Shown: positions 9,458 through 20,831 of the stretch, one piece after another
Numbering within the stretch: position 1 is the first letter of the stretch
How the letters are laid out: each line of letters starts with the position of its first letter
Origin: Rhytidiadelphus loreus
Lineage: Eukaryota; Streptophyta; Bryopsida; Hypnales; Hylocomiaceae
NCBI GenBank assembly: GCA_947034895.1
Contig: OX344765.1
Coordinates: 15,071,001-15,135,000 of the forward strand
Length of the DNA stretch: 64,000 nucleotides
Direction of reading: 5' to 3'
Made by a program: the position numbers and the translations under genes
The notes under the pieces: model-generated
Database searches by the model: none
Seen by the model: the letters and a program-made list of their open reading frames with translations, nothing else
What the model was told of the DNA's origin: nothing

Positions 9458-12295
9458 ATGAGTTCCACAGAGGATCCAATCAACATGATCTTATCATCAG
9501 ACGATGAATTTCAAGATTTGGAAGAGATGAATGTTGGCGTTCCGGAGTGTGAAGGTCTCCCACGTCGATTGTGGATTACAAAGTGCGTGACTTTGTACAA
9601 CAACCAGGGCGTACTCGTTGGTGAAGGTACTTGCCACAGTGTGAACTCTGACTTGGTTCTCGGCGCGAATGGTCCACTCGGAGACACGCACGTAGGGATC
9701 CACATTTCCAAGACACATTGTGAAGAGGACATCCCCCATGAGCAGGTGTACTCGCTAGTGGCATGGCCTATTAAACTAGTCCACTGCCGCAGAGCAAGTC
9801 TATACGATCATGATGCCCGAGATACATTCAATCGTATTCAAGCTAGTCTGCAGAATCCACCCTCTACGTCCACGGCCCGACCGTATACAAGTATCATACG
9901 GAATCCACCTCGCGATACTAGCTTGAAGGCAAAAGAACTCCTCACTACAGACGCTATCAACACAGTGTCTAGCAAAGTCTGCTGCAGCAAGAATTGTGTT
10001 CAGCCATTTCCAAGGGAAAAAATTCGTGCCTTCCGTGAACGCATGTATCAACGATCGAGCTTTAAGTTCAGAGCCCACATGAAGACAGATGTTCATAGGT
10101 CGGCTCATCATGACTCACGTGGGAGGAAAATGGTTACGGTAGAAGGCATCAATGTTTGCATGCGAGCATGGATGCTTATTGCAAGAGTCCCTGAAGCGAC
10201 GTTTTACCGTTACCAAGCATATGCAAAGAATCAACGAGAAGCCAGGGAGCATGGTAATTCGGGATTGCTTAAGCCAAGGAAGCACACAGAACAAGCTGCT
10301 GCGACGTTGAAGTGCATTCTAGACAAGGAGGCTAATCACATGCCACATAAGACTAGGACTTTGAAGTCAGGAGACAAAGTTGTGTCCATGATTCTCCCGG
10401 CTACCTTTCAGTGGAAGGATCAGATTCCGAAAATCAATGAGGCCAATGTTGCTTTTGGACTCAAGGAGGTCTCCGCTTCCAACTTGAGCAAGATTAGATC
10501 TACCAAGTTTGCAGAGTATGACGTTAAGAAACCAGGTGATAATTTCGCTCGATGCGGCACTTGTGACAAATTGCAAGAGCTTAGGAAGGGTGCCCTAGCT
10601 GGCTCCCAAACCGCTTTGAAATGGTCGATCAGGTTGGACAAGCATCTTGCAATTGCTCGTGCACATAGAGAGTTGTATTATGCAAATCATTACATGTCGC
10701 ATACTTCTCCTCACGAGTGCCTTACAATTATGCACGACAAGATGGATCATGCCAAGACCGCTTCTCCAGTCTTTTCTCACAAGAGCAAAGAGACGGATGG
10801 CTTAGTGAAGTTGCCCGTTTCTGTCACTGGCATGATTGCGCATGGTCATGGAGATGTTCGTTATGCACATTATGGCTTGGATATCTTCCCCCACGATTCG
10901 AATTATACTATTGGGTCAATGGCAAAGTTGTTGCGAGACTTAGAGGAACCACCAAAGTCTTCTTCTCGCCAATTGTTTGTGGGGTCAGGGTCGGCGCCTT
11001 TATTTCACAATATCCTCAAAGGTGCAGAGATGTGCGAAGCGTCACTACCCCCCACCCCGGAAACATTAGTTCTGGCAACACAATTGCCGCCCATTCTTAA
11101 TGTGCAAATGGATAATGCCATTGGGGACAACAAGAATAGATATGTTTTTTGTTTCTGGTCTCTACTTGTGGCAAACAAGATCTTTCGTGAAGTGTACGTG
11201 AACTTCATGATTGTGGGTCACACGCATGACGATATTGATGCTTTGTTTGGAAGATGGAGTATGTTATTGAAGAAGGAGAACTTTCCAACGATCCCAGCTC
11301 TCATGAAGTCCTTTATGGATGTAGAATCCATTCCCACTATCCCTCACCTCATTGAGGAGGTGCCAGACTTCAAGGGATTCATTGCAGGTGCATTTGTGGA
11401 TGGTGATGATATCCTTGTCAGACATACAAAGCCGCAACAAGTGAAGTTCTACTTGGATTCAAATGGAACTCCAGTCATGAAGTACAAATTGTTGTGCACT
11501 GATGTGGAATGGTTGGGAGGAGATGGCAAAGGTATTAAGTTGTGGAAGGAGGATTCTGAGGGGCATAGTATGTGGCCTCGTGGAGTGCCGTTGCCAGTTC
11601 CTCCAAAGCCTATGAGAGGTGTTGAAGACATTATGAAGGGCATATCTGGGTTTGTAAAGTATTGGGAGAACTTGTGCAATGCAGATGTCACGGGAGAGTG
11701 CCGAAGGCGTTACGAGCATTTGGTGTACTACTGGCGCGATGTGAGGGATGCTTTGCAGGAACCAATCACTGCCTCTCATATTCTGAAGGATGGGTTTTGG
11801 GCCACTACCCGTATTCAAGCAAATGCGGTAGATCGATTAGGAGAAGATGGCGAGGATCGTGAAGAATTTGGGGAGGATGACATGTATGTTGGGCCTTTGA
11901 GGGGGCGTCCCCAACCATCCTTCAGGGTTGGTCGTGATGTCTTTGAAGGATATTTTGTCGAAGTTCGTCCTGCAAATGGTGACACACGGCCGGTTTGGAT
12001 TGCAAGGGCTTTGTCTAATCCAGATTGTAACCCTGAGAAACTGAATTGTGTTCTCATTCAATACTTTCGCCCAACATCAAGGAGTCAAGATGTTCAAGAC
12101 TACTACACTGGATGGGATAGTGAAAGAGGTTTACGTTGGAAGGTTGATATAGCTGATCCACCTATTTGGGAAGAAACCAACGCTCTCATGACAGCATGGA
12201 AGTCTCAAATTCGAAAGGATACTCGACAATGTTTGCTCAAGATCCCGGCTCCACAAATTGAAATCATCAACCATAGCCTCGCTTCATATGTTTGA
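9458..12295 (+). CDS. DUF7869-type transposase-like protein (945 aa), single exon
   Basis: This is one uninterrupted ATG-to-stop frame with codon use much GC-richer than its surroundings. I see: an N-terminal segment (about residues 35-115, IDs such as LPRRLW and VYSLVAWPIKLV) reminiscent of the beta-rich domain in plant CACTA-type proteins; a Cys cluster C175/C176/C180; a CGTC motif at 366-369; and the DUF7869 core. Core motifs are MHDKMDHAKT (425-434), VQMDN...GDNKN (549-560) and VGHTHDDIDALFGRW (586-600), preceded by a GHGDVRY segment. From family knowledge such cores look like RNase H-fold transposases; D430, D552 and D592/D594 are plausible metal ligands (inference). Residues from about 830 form a separate C-terminal module (RPVWIARAL, VLIQYFRP, LRWKVD), possibly a small beta-barrel reader. 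The intact frame amid decayed repeats suggests recent activity or domestication. The start is the first in-frame ATG (ACCATGAG context). Confidence 0.8.
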   Translation: MSSTEDPINMILSSDDEFQDLEEMNVGVPECEGLPRRLWITKCVTLYNNQGVLVGEGTCHSVNSDLVLGANGPLGDTHVGIHISKTHCEEDIPHEQVYSLVAWPIKLVHCRRASLYDHDARDTFNRIQASLQNPPSTSTARPYTSIIRNPPRDTSLKAKELLTTDAINTVSSKVCCSKNCVQPFPREKIRAFRERMYQRSSFKFRAHMKTDVHRSAHHDSRGRKMVTVEGINVCMRAWMLIARVPEATFYRYQAYAKNQREAREHGNSGLLKPRKHTEQAAATLKCILDKEANHMPHKTRTLKSGDKVVSMILPATFQWKDQIPKINEANVAFGLKEVSASNLSKIRSTKFAEYDVKKPGDNFARCGTCDKLQELRKGALAGSQTALKWSIRLDKHLAIARAHRELYYANHYMSHTSPHECLTIMHDKMDHAKTASPVFSHKSKETDGLVKLPVSVTGMIAHGHGDVRYAHYGLDIFPHDSNYTIGSMAKLLRDLEEPPKSSSRQLFVGSGSAPLFHNILKGAEMCEASLPPTPETLVLATQLPPILNVQMDNAIGDNKNRYVFCFWSLLVANKIFREVYVNFMIVGHTHDDIDALFGRWSMLLKKENFPTIPALMKSFMDVESIPTIPHLIEEVPDFKGFIAGAFVDGDDILVRHTKPQQVKFYLDSNGTPVMKYKLLCTDVEWLGGDGKGIKLWKEDSEGHSMWPRGVPLPVPPKPMRGVEDIMKGISGFVKYWENLCNADVTGECRRRYEHLVYYWRDVRDALQEPITASHILKDGFWATTRIQANAVDRLGEDGEDREEFGEDDMYVGPLRGRPQPSFRVGRDVFEGYFVEVRPANGDTRPVWIARALSNPDCNPEKLNCVLIQYFRPTSRSQDVQDYYTGWDSERGLRWKVDIADPPIWEETNALMTAWKSQIRKDTRQCLLKIPAPQIEIINHSLASYV

Positions 12296-12610
12296 TATTT
12301 TTGGATTAGATTTATTTAATTTGGTTTAGTTTTTGAATTTATAGTATTTTGTATTGAATATTTCATATATTCCTTGGATAGTAGTTTTGTTCTATAGAGA
12401 TAGTGTGCCTCTATATATTTTTAATATATTGACTATTATATTTTTCCGTGTTGTTTTCTTTATAATTCTTGATATAGTTTTTTTTTATTGTTTGTAAATA
12501 TTGTACTTAGAAATAACAAGTGATTAGAAAAAAAAATGATTAGTAGATTTGAAAAAAATGATTAGTAGATACAACCACTTTAATTTTGTTAATGTGTTGA
12601 GCACTTGTCA
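12296..12610 (+). other. Probable 3' UTR/downstream flank of the DUF7869 gene
   Basis: T-rich sequence with no coding potential follows the stop codon; several near-AATAAA words occur. I could not identify a right terminus for a transposon here. Confidence 0.4.
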
Positions 12611-13555
12611 CCCTTTCAGGAAGGGGGTTGGTTGGTTGGTGCAATTTTCCTACCTATAAAGCTCACTTAGCTACTCCGAGTCATGTATTTTTTCAACTAC
12701 TCATACGAATTCAATGTGATTGGAACTCTAACTGCCTGAAGAAGATAAATTGCCTCACTCAACCAACCATTCAACTCATGGCTTGGTGTTCATTAAAAGA
12801 TACAATATTTACTTGTATGAATCAAAGCACTACTTCTACAATAAATTGAAACTACAAAAAGACTCTCAAATTTTGCAAAACTATCATTTTAATGGAAATT
12901 GTTGTTATCTTAATTAGAGAATTTGATGTTCATTAGATAATTTGGTTCGCAAATTTTGCGCTCAATCTAATGGAAATAGAATGCAAGTTTTGGGAGCCCA
13001 TAGGTAATATTATTTTGAGAGGGTCCCGAGGTCTCAAAATATTGAATATGATGTTAAAAAGGCTAAAGAGACGGAGGTCTAATTTGTAGCATATCTTTAC
13101 AAAGCCTTTGATGACATCTCTAGGGCCTTCATTGAATGAAGAAGAATGTTACTGCCTACAATGCTAGAAATAAATAGTCAATTACATTGAAAGGGAACCT
13201 TTAGCACAATGTATAATATGCCTCAAAGAACTTCAATCCCTATAACAATGTGCACACATAGTAGTAGTTCAAGAGTGCTCACAACCATGTGCCAATTGCT
13301 CATAGTCAGTATACAATAGAATAAATATCCGAACAACAAGAAAGGCAAATGGTCATTCACAATTTGTGGTGTTCTTCAAGTTTACAACGTCTTTATGCTT
13401 CAAACACAAAAAATAAAAAAGAGACAATACAAACTGAGTCACATATGTACATTTATCCTACAAAGTCTCTACAAAATTGGATCTTTACTTGGGTCACATT
13501 AGGTGGAGTGTGCAACAACAGTGTGTCAGATGCGTGAAAGGAGGAGTAACAGAAC
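12611..13555. other. Gene-free AT-rich stretch with one small hairpin
   Basis: A hairpin with arms ATTTTGAGA/TCTCAAAAT lies at about 13011-13041. No gene, RNA or clear transposon ends were seen. Confidence 0.5.
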
Positions 13556-13558
13556 ATA

Positions 13559-13690
13559 CACTAGTAGAAAATCAGGCCCAATTTGTTGTTTTGGTTGCGT
13601 TGATCATCAACAAATTTCTGTTGATCAACAGAAATTTGTTGATAATCAATGCAACCAAAACAACAAATTGGGCCTGATTTTCTACTAGTG
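13559..13690. mobile_element. 132-bp near-perfect hairpin CACTA-type MITE
   Basis: Begins CACTAGTAGAAAATC and ends with its reverse complement. Left arm 13559-13622 pairs with 13627-13690 over 64 bp with two differences, leaving a 4-nt loop (GATC). It is flanked by the 3-bp duplication ATA (13556-13558 and 13691-13693), as expected for the CACTA superfamily. A transcript would fold into a long double-stranded RNA. Overlapping open frames are not genes. Confidence 0.93.
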
Positions 13691-15731
13691 ATATGAGGGC
13701 GGAGAGCATTTTTGCAACCTACACAAGACCTACAATAAACCCTAAAAACGGCTCATCATTGTACTATAGTTAGAACCATCAATTTCACATATATGTCAAC
13801 ATGACAATATTAAAGCTTATGAAATCAATATCTTGAAGGTGAAACAACCTAGTTTTGTATTGAAATTTGAATTTGACATCAGTGGGATCATTGGACAAGA
13901 ATACCAACATAAGAGTGCAAATTCGATTCAAGTTCAATTACACGTGCCAATATTTCTCAAACTCATAGGTAAAATAGTTATGTCAGCTTAGGGTGGGCTT
14001 GTACATTTGCACTTCATTACTATAGTATTGTCAATGTTTGTAAAATAAGTCCTCACTCCACATGTGAGAAGTACCCAAGTCTTTACATAAAATTGGATAA
14101 TCATAGAATATATTTTCTTCCAGGTGCAATTCCAAGACTTTCTATTGGCCAGTAGAATTCATATGAATCATTTTCATGGGATGTCTATAGAGGCACAAAG
14201 TTGCATATGGTCAACATTAAGAAATATGACCAAGAATTTCCATGGAATGATGAATGGAATTGATGACACATTGGAGGCTTGTTCACTAGAAGAAAAAAGT
14301 GTCCACCACAACCAATACTATGCAACTAACTATGCTATACAACTATCCTGCGATTGTAATCTTCTCTATTAGCACCAAATTTAACATAATTGTTTTATGT
14401 CATAATTTAACATAATTGTTTTATGAAAAATTTAACATAATTGTTTTAGAGCACTGATACATTATTTTAGTTGCAAAGCAATTAATCTATAGTTGCAAAA
14501 AACAACTAGGAAACAACTAGGAAAAGATTGCAACTGTAAAATGACCATAGTTATTCCTAATAGCTTTCTAGTCGTTTCCTAGTAGCTTTCTTTTTGTATA
14601 TGTAGATAGGTTTGGATCCTAATTGGAATAAACCCAAGTTTAATAGTTTAAAGTTCATTCCAAGGGAGGCTTATTTAAATAGGATTGATTCTAAGAATTC
14701 ACCTAATAGGCATTGCAATCAAGAATAAAAAAGAAAATTTGTTCTTTAATTACATACAATTATTTGTCCTCACAAAGGTAAATCTAATTACTTTATTTGG
14801 TGCTCTCCACTCTTAAAGGCCACAAATAAAAGAGAATCTCCCAAATTGTCTTTATAATCTTTTATCTTCAACCCCTTGTCCTCAGTCTTTAACCAAATTG
14901 GAGTTGTCATAGGTACAACTTGACTGGCCTCTTAGCATTCCAATTCAAAATTGTCACTTGTTAAACTACTCTTGTCTCCTTCACAAAGAGTCATTGTGTC
15001 TTGCTTTACCAACTTGGAACCAACGTCTTCTTTGATACAATTTGGCCTTACATAATTCTAACACTTGCAGAATCTACACTTTTTCTCTACCGATTTGGTA
15101 TTACACTTTTTACTCTTGGCATTCTCCATTTTCAAGCATTGACCCACTCAATTCCATAGAATATTCATACTGGATTTCAAATCCTAATTGGAATTATTAA
15201 TAGACAACATTCAGACTTTAAACAAATTTCAATTTGGATAGTCATAAACTAAGGACTCCATACATAACCGAATTGGAAATTACCGCAATTTACTACAATG
15301 ACACCATGAATTCCAAATTGGATGCAACTTAAAACTAACTCAAGTTACAATCAACCAATTAGAATGCCCATTTGAAAGCACCTGCAGATGCATGAATCAT
15401 CATTAAAACCAACTTGGACCCTCATTTCAAATCAAATATTCAATTAAATTCTCTCTTCAAACATAATATTCAACCACTTAACTTCCATTTGGACTTCACC
15501 ATATACACAACATTATGCTTATCTCCGATTAGGCTCACTAGTAACACTCCGAGATCTTACAAAAGTAACCAAACACATAGACATGCATTAACACCTATTT
15601 GGCATATAATTTTTTATTTTTATTAATTGCAATGGTGACAAATCATCGTTACACATTGAAAGATAATTTGTAAATCTGTCATTTCCTCACAGTTTCTCCA
15701 ATTTGACTCTCTCAATTACTTTGTTGATTAA

Positions 15732-16282
15732 CCCTTTAGGGCCTAAGGAGCCCCAAGCAACCTCTTGAATTCTTCTAGAATCAAATTTGCATATTAAAAT
15801 TTTATGATTTAATTAAAATTACTATTTTTCTGCAAATAAGCATTCATATATTCTATCTAATATGATTTTTAATTATTTTGGGGGAAAAAAATGAAATTCA
15901 TATGATTTTTTAAAGTTTGTGTCTTTGAAAAATCATAGTAATTACAAAAAAGCTCACTGTACCGTGAAATTTGTATTGAAAATAGAGTTCATTATATTGA
16001 ACATTATGGTGAAGTTGGCATGCTCTCTTTAGTTATACACAAATAAATTCAATAGAGAAACATGTTCCACAGTGCATTTTGAAACTCTAAAATTCCCAAC
16101 TTCAAATTGCCATAGACAAATCATCATTGCTCCAAATTTGATGGCCAATGGCTCATTGGAAGCGAAATACCCGTGCCCTCACATCTTGTTCACACCTCAA
16201 GAGCAATTAAGGCTAAGAGAGTGTTCCAATTCCCAAAATTCAATTCAAAAGAACCAAAATTGGCATGCTAGGCCCTAAAGGG
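15732..16282. mobile_element. TTAA-flanked MITE, CCCTTTAGGGCC ends
   Basis: 551 bp, with perfect 14-bp inverted ends CCCTTTAGGGCCTA, directly bordered by TTAA on both sides (15728-15731 and 16283-16286). It is nested in the 14596-17933 insertion. The TTAA target and CCC start are features known from piggyBac-like elements; a TA target cannot be excluded. Confidence 0.8.
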
Positions 16283-16914
16283 TTAACAACAACACTTCTT
16301 CGAGTAGAATACAGACTTCTCCATCTCGTTTGTAATCTACTTCTCTCCACAAAAAACTCCAGGGCTCTCTTTCAACATTTGACACCATCATTCCATGATT
16401 TCCAAATAGTCTTCAAAAATTTCGACCACATTAATTAACCTGGCTCACCCTCTCCACTCTCAAACTCTTCAATTTCTCTAAACTCACACAAGCCAAATAG
16501 GAATCAAATCACCTCTACTAATTTCAATCACCTCAATCCATAATTCTCCAAATTGAACTCTACAACAACTTGCAACTCTTTTCACCGATTAGTATTCAAA
16601 CTTCTGCACTTCCTAATTGACACTAGCTTGGCACACCTTTGTACTAATGTGATGTACTAATGTGATAAACTGCATCTTTTGAGCTCATTGTCATTGTGAC
16701 AAAAGTCACAATGAGCTCATTAATTAATTTCATTCCTTAATTAATTACCAACCATCCCCCAGCCCCTCCAAAATCAGAAATTCAGAATTATTTTTAATTA
16801 AATTTTGACAAAACCTCCCCCCTCCCCCTCCCTTTCCCCCTCCCCCCTATTTTGTAATTTTGAGAAACAAATGATCTTACAATCAATATGGGATAAGTCA
16901 ATGTTTCCCAAGTA

Positions 16915-17067
16915 CGTATCCGTATGCATATTAGTATGTATCCATATCCATATCTATATGTAAGTATCTACATCCGTATTTATATGAACGTATTGTATTC
17001 ATATTTGTATCAACATAATGTATCCGTATCAGTGTATCCGCATCAGCGTATGCGTATGCATATCAGA
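16915..17067. repeat. Degenerate (GTATCC/GTATCA)n hexamer tract
   Basis: Interrupted hexamers such as GTATCCGTAT and CATATCCATATC recur across about 150 bp. A similar tract lies at 55750-55910. The open frame across it encodes a Tyr/Ser-rich repeat peptide of no significance. Confidence 0.75.
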
Positions 17068-17957
17068 GTTTTTTTGAGATCAACAACTATGGGGGTGGTT
17101 TGTAATTTTTTTTTGTAAAGATCAACCGTTGTTATTTTTTAGGAGGGGAGGGGGGGCAACTAATGGCAGTGATTGCACCTTTTGGGCTCATTGTGCGACA
17201 ACAAGTCTAGTTCACTTCCACTTCTCCCAACTTGAAAAAATCACCAATTAAATCCACTTCTAGATCACCCTCGTAATATTGTAGGACTATCTCCTAATAC
17301 ACTTCCAACACACCAATTAAACCACAGTCGCAAACACACCAAGCATCACCCACTTGAAAACATACATTAAAACAATTAAATACACAACAGAAATTGGCTG
17401 GGACACGATTGGATATTCATTCAACAATCGGTAAAAGAAAATGAAACAAAAGTACAAATCAAATAGGAACCAGGGTAGCGGTTACCAATTTGAAAAAGAC
17501 ACAAGCCTGACTACTCCCTAGACTGCCTAATTGGAAGTGCTAAATAATTGCCACACAAATTAGCAAAAGAACTTTGAATTGGCACTACCTCCACATCTTC
17601 TAAATTGAACATAACTACAACAAGCTGATAGTCCAACTTGGCGAATGACTGACTTGGCAATTGACAACTTGTTTAAGACCAATAATACAAAATTCCAATT
17701 TGGTAACTGAACTCAATTAGGAATGAATGACCATTCAAATTCAGCCCGTACCTAATTGACACCCATCCACTAAATCAAATAGACTCCAAATTAGTAAAAC
17801 ATGCCATCAAATCAACCCAATTAAGACATAAAAAATTAAAAACTACAGATAGCCTGCCAAAAAACAGAAAAACACACCTCAATTAGGCCAAAAATTACAA
17901 AAGAAAAATCCTAATAGGTAATCTACAGTATACTAGTGGTCTCTTAGTCATTTCCTA

Positions 17958-18418
17958 CACTACTAGAAAATTCAAATTTTCTATTGATTTGGTTGCATTG
18001 ATTTGATTTACTTTTCTATTGATTTGAAGAGTAAATGGCCAATTTCATTAAAATGGAGCCATTTGGATATTTTGGCACTTTTGACAGTTTAGACAGTATA
18101 ATCTAAATTGTATACTTGTCTTAGATTTTTGAAATCTATAAGAATCCTAGATATTTAAAATTTACATATGTCTTAGATTTTTTAGATTGCATGGTCTGAA
18201 ATCTATAATTTTCCTAGATGTCTGTAGTCTAGACTGATTCGAGATGTCTCTTTTGAATGCCGCCATTTTAATGAAATTTGATTTGAAAATGGGACATGGA
18301 ATATTGCCATTTTAATGAAAGTCACCATGTAATTTGTTAATTTGGATAGAAATCGATAGAAAGGTGAACCAAATGAATGCAACCAAATCCACCCCCCCCC
18401 CAAAATTTTCTAGTATTG
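17958..18418. mobile_element. CACTA-like foldback MITE nested in CACTA element 1
   Basis: Left end CACTACTAGAAAATT mirrors right end AATTTTCTAGTATTG. Subterminal GGTTGCATTGAT on the left pairs with its complement near 18378. A second inner pair is ATTTCATTAAAATGG/CCATTTTAATGAAAT. It has a C10 homopolymer at the right end. Flanking triplets do not match, so the duplication is decayed. It shares the GGTTGC(A/G)TTGAT word with the 13559-13690 hairpin. Confidence 0.7.
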
Positions 18419-18979
18419 AAGCTAGTCGTTTCCTAGTCGCTTTTAAATCGTACACTAGTTGATTCCAAAGTTCATTTCCATTTGTCTTATACCATATCAA
18501 TTGTAAAGAGTACCATTAGATTGGGCATATAAGACTTGTAAGTTGTTGTAGTTCAATGCAATGAATTTTTTTGATAGAAATCTAAGATTTCTTCAATTTG
18601 TAGATTTCTTTAGAGTATAGATTTCTACAATCTATAGAAATAAAATATATTTAAAATTCAAGAAATTTTCAAAATCTATGAATTGTAAGGTTTCCTAAAC
18701 CAATGAACTCTATTAAATAACAATATTTGGATTTTTGAAATCTAGGAAGAAGGTAGATTTGAAATTTTGAAATCTAGAAAAAAAAGTTCTAAAATAAAAA
18801 AATAAAAAAAGAAGGTAGATATGATATTTTGAAATCTGCAAACCTACAAGTTGCAATCCTGTGCAACTACAAAATTTTCAAATTATTACTAGTCGCAAAC
18901 CAATCACAAATGTCCTATGCAATTGAAAAATAATTGCATAGTGTAGTCGCAAAAACCCTCATTTTCTTCTAGTGGCTAC

Positions 18980-19880
18980 CAACTGCCATCTAAAGTAACA
19001 CTACAATTTTTATAAAAAGGAGAATAAAAAAGTCATTAAGAAAAATGTCAACCATTGCTTTGGTTGTGGCTTTGCAACACATGATTATTTAGATGTTAAA
19101 AAACAATTGCTCCAATCACAAGGACAATGAAGCTTATTATGAATATTCAAAAACTATAATACATCAACAACGCTTTGGTAGTTTTATGTTACTTCATTGT
19201 TTCAATGTGTCTAATTGTCTTTATTAGATGCATATGCAAGATTCAAACTTCAATTTGATTAGGATTAAAGTAATTGAAGTTGTAAAGCTCATTGTCAACT
19301 TTATTCCCAAGTGTTGCAAATAGGGAGAAACCTTCAGTCTAGCAACTTCATATGTTGGAGATGTTGTTGTTCATTAATATCAAACAATAACTACTGAACT
19401 TTAAGGGTCTTCACTATAGAAAAGTATAGAATAAATAAGCGAAGAAACTAAAGTACTAACATTCATACTCGAGGTTGGACTCTATGCAATTCATGAAACT
19501 ACTACATTAGTGACGAAACACTTATAAAAAAATTACCTTTGGTAGATTGATGCTAAAAATAGAATATGAATGGCTTTAACTTAAATCCATGTATCAGAAA
19601 CTGCTCGAATGTAAATACTACTACCGTCGTTGAGGTTCAAATAAAGGAATTGTGAAGGTGACGATCTATCGTTCATCAATGAACATTTCTGTTGTTCATG
19701 ATGAAGATCTCTATAAGATAAATATGTTTATTATCATAATCATGTTTGACATGCACTACCTCAGCTCGCCAAGAATCTCTATCAACTAGGTTAAAAACAC
19801 AATAAACACAAAAACATCCTATTTTAGATGTGTAGGGGAGATTGTTTCAAATTGAATAATTGACAGACCTCAAATCAAAC
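18980..19880. other. Gene-free stretch between two CACTA copies
   Basis: No convincing domain in any frame and no structural repeat recognised. Confidence 0.45.
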
Positions 19881-19887
19881 CCACTAG

Positions 19888-20828
19888 CACTAGAAGAAAA
19901 ACACGTCCGGCACAACCAACTACTATGCAACTAGTGCCCTATGCAACTATCATGCAACTAGTTTCCTCTCTATTTGCACCAAATCTAATGTAGTTATTTT
20001 GTGTCATTGTTTTATAACATTCATTCATTGTTTTAGTTGCAAAGTAGTCATTTTGTAGTTGCAAAAAAAGACTAGGAAACATCTAGTGTCCTATGCAACT
20101 ATTATGCAACTGTAAAATGACCATAGTTGTTTCCTAGTTGTACGCTAGTTGTTTCTTAGTTGCACTCTAGTTGTTTCCTAGTTGCTTTCAAAGTTCATTC
20201 CCATTTGTGTTATATCAATTGACCCATATCAAATGTAAAGAGTACCATTAGATTGAACATATAAGACTTGTAAGTTGTTATAGTCTTATATAATGAATTC
20301 TTTTGATAGAATTCTAAGATTTCTATAATTTGTGGATTTCTACAATTTGTAGATTTTGTATATAAGAATTTTAAAAATAATTAAAATTCAAGAAATTTTA
20401 TAATCTAGGAAATTGAATTTTGAAATCTAGGAAGAAGGTAGATCTGAAATTTTGAAATCTAGAAAGAGGGTAGATTTGAAATTTTGAAATCTAAAAAAAG
20501 GTAGATTTGAAATTCTAAAATCTAAGAAAAAGGTAGTTCTGAAATTCTAAAATCTAGAAAGGAGGTAGATCTAAAAATTTGAAATCTACAAATCATTGAG
20601 ATTTATATTTTAAAATTTACAAATCTACAAGTTGCAAACAAGTTGCACACAAGGATGAAGTTCTTTGTATGGTGTTAGATGACAAAAAACCTTGCAACTA
20701 GACTGCAATTAATGCGACTTGTCCACTGCAACTACGGACTCTACATTGTCACCTAGTTGCAAACGTCCTATGCAACTACAAAATGAGTTGCATACTGTAG
20801 TTGCAAAACCCCTCATTTTCTTCTAGTG
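19888..20828. mobile_element. Non-autonomous CACTA element 2 (941 bp)
   Basis: Ends CACTAGAAGAAAA and TTTTCTTCTAGTG are flanked by the 3-bp duplication TAG (19885-19887 and 20829-20831). Subterminal TATGCAACTA/TAGTTGCA motifs cluster at both ends. The interior has five units of about 36 bp (GATTTGAAATTTTGAAATCT type) at 20430-20600. No transposase is encoded. Confidence 0.92.
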
Positions 20829-20831
20829 TAG

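Larger units (their letters stand above)
14596..17933. mobile_element. About 3.3-kb insertion inside CACTA element 1
   Basis: Boundaries are inferred from the interruption of CACTA homology. The left junction shows GTATATGTAGAT, and the right, reverse-complemented, shows GTATACTGTAGAT, suggesting short terminal inverted repeats. The + strand is strikingly G-poor and carries the word AATTGG/CCAATT and relatives every few dozen bases (for example near 14635, 14880, 15045, 15187, 15270, 15312, 17526, 17690). No coding frame of note. The element class is unknown. Confidence 0.55.
14284..18974. mobile_element. Non-autonomous CACTA element 1, split by nested insertions
   Basis: Left end CACTAGAAGAAAAAAGTG at 14284, right end TTTTCTTCTAGTG ending at 18974. 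Flanking triplets GTT and GCT may be a decayed duplication. Bases 14284-14590 and 18419-18974 match the two halves of CACTA element 2 (19888-20828), so everything between was inserted later. Subterminal TGCAACTA/TAGTTGC motifs recur, as in CACTA ends that bind the accessory transposase protein. No transposase is encoded. Confidence 0.8.

Noticed and set aside
9497..12061. Several frames of 60-130 codons on both strands within 9458-12295
   Set aside because: All overlap the 945-codon DUF7869 frame and have no recognisable domains.
13477..13688. Three overlapping frames near 13.5 kb
   Set aside because: They run through the hairpin MITE; both arms are open simply because they are complementary.
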